A DNA stretch of 55,486 nt from Microbacterium pullorum (GTDB lineage Bacteria; Actinomycetota; Actinomycetes; Actinomycetales; Microbacteriaceae): the NCBI RefSeq assembly GCF_014836535.1, contig NZ_JACSQP010000013.1, positions 1-55,486 on the forward strand, read 5' to 3'. Below are positions 51,443-55,486 of the stretch, piece after piece (within the stretch, counting starts at the first letter, position 1; every line of letters begins with the position of its first letter). The position numbers were made by a program, and so were the translations under genes. The notes beneath the pieces are model-generated. The model was not told the origin of the DNA, did no database searches, and saw only the letters and a program-made list of their open reading frames with translations.

Positions 51443-51871
51443 TCAGCGCTCGCGGAGCTTGAGGGCGAGGTCGCGCAGCTGCTGCAGTTCGTCGTCGTCG
51501 AGCACAGACATGCGGCCCGCGATGGACTGACCGTGGCGCGCCGCCAGCCGGCGGAAGATGGCAGCGCCCTCCGGCGTCGCAGTCACCACCGCGCCTCGTC
51601 CGTCCTCGGGGTCGGTGCACTTGATGAGCAGGCCGCGCGCGACCATTCGGTCCACCAGACGCGAGACGCTGGGCTGGCTGATGAGCATGTTGGCCGTCAC
51701 CTCGCGCAGCCGCGCGGTGAGGTCGTCGGACCGCGTGACCGTGAGCAGCACGTCGTACTCGGCCTGTGACAGCTCCGCATCGCGGAAGTCGACGTTGATC
51801 TCCTCGAACACCTCGTGTTGCGCCCGGAAGAGTGCCTCCCACGCGTCGATGGCGAGGCGGCGGTCGGTCAT
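51443..51871 (-). CDS. MarR-family transcriptional regulator
   Basis: A 142-residue winged-helix regulator: SQAEYDVLLTVTRS, LREVTANMLISQPSVSRLVDRMVARGLL (recognition helix) and the wing DPEDGRGAVVTATPEGAAIFRRL. The C-terminal helices form the dimer interface. The ATG at 51871 has a TACAGT -10 seven nt upstream, so its mRNA is likely leaderless. It is divergent from the DUF2207 gene and probably regulates the shared region. Confidence 0.88.
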   Translation of the reverse strand: MTDRRLAIDAWEALFRAQHEVFEEINVDFRDAELSQAEYDVLLTVTRSDDLTARLREVTANMLISQPSVSRLVDRMVARGLLIKCTDPEDGRGAVVTATPEGAAIFRRLAARHGQSIAGRMSVLDDDELQQLRDLALKLRER

Positions 51872-51878
51872 GGGGACC

Positions 51879-51898
51879 ACTGTAACCCGGCATAGGCT
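51879..51898. promoter_or_regulatory. closely packed divergent leaderless promoters
   Basis: TACAGT (minus strand, 51884-51879) lies 7 nt before the marR ATG, and TAGGCT (plus strand, 51893-51898) lies 7 nt before the ATG at 51906. Only 34 bp separate the two start codons, so the two promoters must exclude or influence each other. Confidence 0.55.
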
Positions 51899-51905
51899 GA
51901 GCGCC

Positions 51906-53696
51906 ATGGTGCGAATCGTCAGACGGATCGGTCTCGTGCTCGCGGCGTTCGCGGTGATGGTGGTCGCATCCGTCGCCCTGGCGCTTCCCGCAGCGGCAGA
52001 CGTGGACGACTTCGAGTTCTCGAGCCTCGACGTCGATTACACCCTCACCAGAGACGAGGACGGGACGAGCCGGCTGCACGTCGTCGAGACGTTCGTGGCG
52101 GTGTTCCCCGATGCCGCGCAGAACCGCGGCATGCGCCGGGCGATCCCGTCGTCGTACAACGGGCAGCCGCTGAGCCCGTCGCTCGTGTCGATCACCGACG
52201 AGACGGGCGCCTCACGGCCCGCCGAGACCGACTCCGAAGACGGGGTGTTCGAGATGGTCTCCCGCGCCGACGACTACGTGCACGGTGCGCAGACCTACGT
52301 CTTCACGTACGACCTCGAGAACGTCACCTGGACCTTCGACGGCGGTGGCCAGGAGTTCTACTGGGACGTCAACGGTGTCGACTGGCCGCAGAGCTTCGGG
52401 CGCGTGACGGCCACGCTCTCCATGGATGCCGCGCTCGCCGCTTCGCTCACCGGGGAGCAGGCCTGTTACGTCGGCGCGCAGGAGGCGACCGAGCAGTGCG
52501 AGATGTCGATCACTCCCGACGGCAGCGGCACCGCGATCACCGCCGCGGCCGAAGGCGTGGGTCCGTACGAGACGGTGACGATGGCGGTCGGGTTCCAGCC
52601 CGACACCTTCACACTGTTCGACACGTCCTACTTCGCCTCGGGGTGGGGCTGGGCGCAATCGGTGGCGATGCTGGGCCTCGCCGGCGCGGTCGGCGCGGCG
52701 TTCTGGTCACGCCGACGGTGGCTGCGCGATGATCCGGGCCGGCCCACGATCATCTCCGAATACATCCCGCCGAGCGACATCGATGCCCTCGAGAGCGCCG
52801 TGCTGCTGGGGAAGCCCTCCAAGGCGATTCCCGCCGAGGTGCTCGAGCAGGCGATCGTCGGCTCGATCCGCATTCTGGAGGGTGCGCCGAAGGCGTTCGG
52901 TGGCTCGAAGATGCGTGTGGAGCTGGTCGACCCGTCCCGGGCGGACGGCGACGGGCGGATGCTGCTGGACGGGCTCTTCGGCCCCGATGCGGCACCCGGT
53001 GCCACGTTCGAGTTCGGCAAGCAGGACACGCGGCTGTCGACCGTGGCATCCAAGATCCTCAAGGCCGCCGACCAGGAGCTCGATCGACGCGGGCTGCGTC
53101 GGCCGGTTCCGGCCGGCGCGCGGGCATGGCCGATCGTGGCGGTGGTGCTCAGCGCGGGTCTGGTGATCCTCTTCGGGGTGCTGGCACTGCTCTCCTTCGT
53201 CTCCCCGGTCATACCGGCGGTGCTGTTCGTCGTGGCTGCGGGTGCGCTTGTGCTCGGCGTCGGGCTGATGGTGCATCGTCCACTGACCGCAGCGGGAGCC
53301 GAGGTGCGCGATCACCTCGCCGGTCTGAAGGTGTTCATCGATTGGGCGGAGGCAGATCGCATCCGCATGCTGCAATCGCCGGCGGGAGCCGAGCGGCGGC
53401 CGGTCGACGTCAACGATCCACGCCAGATGATCCACCTCTACGAAGCGCTGCTGCCGTACGCCGTCGTGTTCGGCCAGGAGAAGAAGTGGGCCGACGAGCT
53501 GATGGTCTTCTACGACCGTGCCGACGTCACGCCCACCTGGTACTACGGCGCGGCCGCGTTCAATGCGGCGAGCTTCTCGTCGAGCATCGCCTCGCTCTCG
53601 TCTGCGGCGATGTCGTCGTCGTCGACCTCGGGTGGGGCGTCCGGTGGCGGTTCGGCCGGTGGCGGTGGCGGTGGCGGCGGAGGCGGCGGGGTCTGA
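51906..53696 (+). CDS. DUF2207 membrane protein with Gly-rich C-terminus
   Basis: A 596-residue membrane protein: signal peptide (about 1-34, ending PAAA), an exported DUF2207 beta domain (about 35-235, FEFSSLDVDYTLTRDEDG, RGMRRAIPSSYNG), a membrane helix near 242-260, a cytoplasmic domain (DIDALESAVLLGKPSKAIPAEVLE), two further helices (about 400-450) and a C-terminal cytoplasmic part with VFGQEKKWAD and WYYGAAAFNAASFSSS. It ends with a run of about 11 Gly. Function unknown; the family is common in actinobacteria. Likely leaderless, divergent from marR. Confidence 0.85.
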   Translation: MVRIVRRIGLVLAAFAVMVVASVALALPAAADVDDFEFSSLDVDYTLTRDEDGTSRLHVVETFVAVFPDAAQNRGMRRAIPSSYNGQPLSPSLVSITDETGASRPAETDSEDGVFEMVSRADDYVHGAQTYVFTYDLENVTWTFDGGGQEFYWDVNGVDWPQSFGRVTATLSMDAALAASLTGEQACYVGAQEATEQCEMSITPDGSGTAITAAAEGVGPYETVTMAVGFQPDTFTLFDTSYFASGWGWAQSVAMLGLAGAVGAAFWSRRRWLRDDPGRPTIISEYIPPSDIDALESAVLLGKPSKAIPAEVLEQAIVGSIRILEGAPKAFGGSKMRVELVDPSRADGDGRMLLDGLFGPDAAPGATFEFGKQDTRLSTVASKILKAADQELDRRGLRRPVPAGARAWPIVAVVLSAGLVILFGVLALLSFVSPVIPAVLFVVAAGALVLGVGLMVHRPLTAAGAEVRDHLAGLKVFIDWAEADRIRMLQSPAGAERRPVDVNDPRQMIHLYEALLPYAVVFGQEKKWADELMVFYDRADVTPTWYYGAAAFNAASFSSSIASLSSAAMSSSSTSGGASGGGSAGGGGGGGGGGGV

Positions 53697-53704
53697 CCCA
53701 CCGG

Positions 53705-54448
53705 TCAGTCCGTTTGCGCGGCCGCTGACCGGATGAGCTCGGCGAGGTCGCCGGGGCGGCTCCACATGGGCCAGTGGCCTGTGGGGAGGTCGACGACGTC
53801 GAGACGGGCGAGGTTCGCGACCTCGGCGAACATCGGGTGGCCTGCCGCAGCGAGCTCCCTCACCTGTGTGCTCGGGATCGAGCAGCACACCAGGGTGGTC
53901 GCGACCTCGCGGCGGGCGTCGTTCGTGAGTGCGGCGCGCTGACGCACGACGGGGCCGGGCATCGGGACGGCGCGGGCGCGGAAGCGCTCGAGCGCCGCGT
54001 CGCTCAGGCCCTCGAGACTCGCCTGCTGCCCGATGACCTCGAACGGCGGCAACGGCAGCTCGGTGACCTCGTCGGGGAGGTCGGGGGCGAAGACGCTCCC
54101 GTCTGCCACCGGGCCGGAGTCGACCCACACGACCCGATGGACCAGTTCGGGATGCCGGTCGAGCACGAGGCTGACGGGGAAGTTCGCCCCGCTGTGGGCG
54201 ACGAGGGTGGCGGGTTGGTCTTTCGACACCCCGAGCCGGGAGAAGACGTCGAGGATCGCGGCGACCTGATCGTCGAGGGTGCGTGACGCGCGCTCGGGGT
54301 CGCTGTCATCCAGCCCGGGCAGCGTCAGCGCGACGGTGCGCAAGTCTTCGGCGGCGTTCAGGTGGTGCAGCACTTCGTCCCACGCCCATCCGCCGAGCCA
54401 GTGCCCGGCGATGAGGACGATGGCCGGTGTGTCTGTCGTGCGTGTCAT
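53705..54448 (-). CDS. alpha/beta-hydrolase
   Basis: A 247-residue esterase-like protein. The oxyanion region is LIAGHWLGGWAWDEVL, the nucleophile elbow VAHSGANFP (Ser in H-S-G), a probable acid lies in RLDVVDLPTGHWPMW, whose His would complete the triad. Close relatives are often annotated as salicylate-esterase-like or general hydrolases; no substrate can be given. It is divergent from the WYL regulator, which may control it. Confidence 0.82.
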   Translation of the reverse strand: MTRTTDTPAIVLIAGHWLGGWAWDEVLHHLNAAEDLRTVALTLPGLDDSDPERASRTLDDQVAAILDVFSRLGVSKDQPATLVAHSGANFPVSLVLDRHPELVHRVVWVDSGPVADGSVFAPDLPDEVTELPLPPFEVIGQQASLEGLSDAALERFRARAVPMPGPVVRQRAALTNDARREVATTLVCCSIPSTQVRELAAAGHPMFAEVANLARLDVVDLPTGHWPMWSRPGDLAELIRSAAAQTD

Positions 54449-54496
54449 GTCACCACCTTCGCGCGCGCTGCGGACAGCTGTATGTCACTATTTGTG

Positions 54497-54511
54497 GCAT
54501 GAATTCCATGC
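54497..54511. promoter_or_regulatory. inverted repeat between hydrolase and WYL regulator
   Basis: GCATG-AATTC-CATGC is a perfect inverted repeat 10 bp before the WYL regulator's GTG and 48 bp from the hydrolase start. It is a candidate operator for that regulator. Confidence 0.45.
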
Positions 54512-54521
54512 GGGGTGATCG

Positions 54522-55220
54522 GTGAAGCGGGCCGAGCGGCTCCACGCCCTGTCGGAGATGCTGCGCCGCGGCGGCACGCGGGGGTATTCCGCCGAGCGGC
54601 TGGCACGGGAGTTCGGTGTGTCCGTGCGCACGGTCAAGCGGGACCTCGATGCGCTCGAGAACAGCGGTGCGCCCATCTGGTCGCGCCCCGGTCCGGGTGG
54701 CGGATACGGGTTGGTCGGGGGAGCGTCCCTGCCGCCGGTCACCCTTTCGCCCGCGCAGGCCGTGGCGCTCATGGCGGCGGTGTCCGCGGCATCCGATGCG
54801 CCGTATGCCGATCTGGCGGCGGCCGGGGTGCAGAAGATCCTGGATGTGCTCGACCCCCGCACCCGGGCGCGGGCCGACGAGCTGGCCGGCCGTGTCTGGG
54901 TCAACCCGACCCCCGCATCGCCGCGCGCGATCAGGTCGGTGCTGGAAGAGGCGATGGCCGAGCAGCGGGTGCTCCGCATCCGCTACACGTCGGGGAAGGG
55001 TGCCACGACCACTCGCGACGTGGAACCCGTGCTGTTCGCCTCGACGAATGGCCAGTGGTACCTCGTGGGGTGGTGCCGCCTGCGCGATGCGATGCGGTGG
55101 TTCACCCTGTCGCGCATCGAGCGGGCGAGCGTGACGAAGGCGGCGTGCACGGGTCACTCGGTGCACGAGGTCGGTGAGCCTCCGCCTGACGCCAGGCCGG
55201 TGCACGCGCGAGGCGAGTGA
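54522..55220 (+). CDS. HTH/WYL-domain transcriptional regulator (YafY-like)
   Basis: A 232-residue regulator. The N-terminal HTH_11 domain (about 1-60, RGYSAERLAREFGVSVRTVKRDLDALENSG) is followed by the WYL domain (about 130-205, LRIRYTSGKG ... FASTNGQWYLVGWCRLRDAMRWFTLSRI). WYL domains sense nucleic-acid or small ligands. The family often controls the divergently transcribed gene, here an alpha/beta-hydrolase. GTG start at 54522; no strong ribosome site is visible. Confidence 0.88.
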   Translation: MKRAERLHALSEMLRRGGTRGYSAERLAREFGVSVRTVKRDLDALENSGAPIWSRPGPGGGYGLVGGASLPPVTLSPAQAVALMAAVSAASDAPYADLAAAGVQKILDVLDPRTRARADELAGRVWVNPTPASPRAIRSVLEEAMAEQRVLRIRYTSGKGATTTRDVEPVLFASTNGQWYLVGWCRLRDAMRWFTLSRIERASVTKAACTGHSVHEVGEPPPDARPVHARGE

Positions 55221-55322
55221 GTCAGTCGCCAACCCGAGGTCGCCCCGCCGGAGGTTCTGACCGTGCGCACGGCTACCCGCCGTCCGGGGTGGGTAGCCGG
55301 TCGGCGGGTGGACATGCTGGCG

Positions 55323-55486
55323 CTAGAAGGGTGGTGGCGCGCCGCTGTCGGCGGTCGCGGTGGCGGTGGCGGTGAATTCGAGGGTGCGGTGGGGGATGTC
55401 GAGGTAGTTCTGCCCGGTGGGGCTGGTCCATTCCAGGGTGCCGTCGGGGTGTTGGGTGACGGTCCAGGCGGTGTGGTGTTTGAGGG
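55323..55486 (-). CDS. DUF222/HNH endonuclease-family protein, C-terminal fragment
   Basis: The last 54 codons of a gene that enters from the right edge. The peptide LKHHTAWTVTQHPDGTLEW, then PTGQNYLDIP, is the terminal part of the actinobacterial DUF222-HNH (13E12-type) proteins, which are multicopy in these genomes. The HNH core would be just outside the window. The region 55221-55322 between this stop and the WYL gene holds nothing I recognise. Confidence 0.8.
   Translation of the reverse strand, partial: LKHHTAWTVTQHPDGTLEWTSPTGQNYLDIPHRTLEFTATATATADSGAPPPF

Overview
The window comes from a high-GC actinobacterium, most likely a Microbacterium or another member of the Microbacteriaceae. 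The evidence is the GC-rich codon use, many ATGA/GTGA start-stop overlaps, leaderless promoters with TAGGCT-type -10 boxes, an HspR-type HAIR operator, the end of a DUF222/HNH (13E12-type) gene, and the mix of families. No plasmid, phage or replication-origin genes were seen.

Layout. 0-2.3 kb: the start of a leftward araD-like gene, an alpha/alpha-toroid protein and a divergent FUSC-type membrane protein. 2.4-11.4 kb: a rightward operon with an NtaA-type flavin monooxygenase, a complete peptide/nickel-type ABC importer, a second luciferase-like monooxygenase and two carboxymuconolactone-decarboxylase/AhpD-fold proteins. 11.4-11.7 kb: a tandem palindromic repeat. 11.7-16.6 kb: a monooxygenase-FAD oxidase fusion, then a coupled sulfurtransferase / ketopantoate-reductase-like / FMN-reductase operon. 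16.6-17.8 kb: RNase HI and a DUF1992 protein. 17.8-22.1 kb: an intact PadR regulator with twin operators in front of an ABC exporter operon broken by three separate lesions.

22.2-43.3 kb is the main locus, an arabinan/L-arabinose utilisation island. Three large secreted GH43 enzymes share a C-terminal module of about 90 residues. They are followed by a cell-surface cluster (degenerate WxL-type protein, DUF916 membrane protein, small LPVTG protein), a LacI-family regulator, a YtfQRT/YjfF-type furanose/pentose ABC importer, a FGGY kinase (ribulokinase-like), L-arabinose isomerase and an aldose 1-epimerase. Related LacI-type operators lie before the GH43, WxL and importer units, with a possible half-site before the kinase. 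The likely flow is extracellular trimming of arabinan by surface or secreted GH43 enzymes, import, mutarotation, isomerisation and phosphorylation. araD is not next to araBA; the only araD-like start is at the far left edge.

43.3-55.5 kb is mixed chromosomal content: a small charged protein, a coupled DUF4956-VTC-DUF4353 operon, tRNA-Arg(ACG), an Hsp20 gene with a perfect HAIR box, a VOC protein, iron-sulfur serine deaminase, DUF2804, a MarR regulator divergent from a DUF2207 protein, an alpha/beta hydrolase, a WYL regulator and the end of a DUF222/HNH gene. All calls come from reading the sequence and from family knowledge; no search was run.
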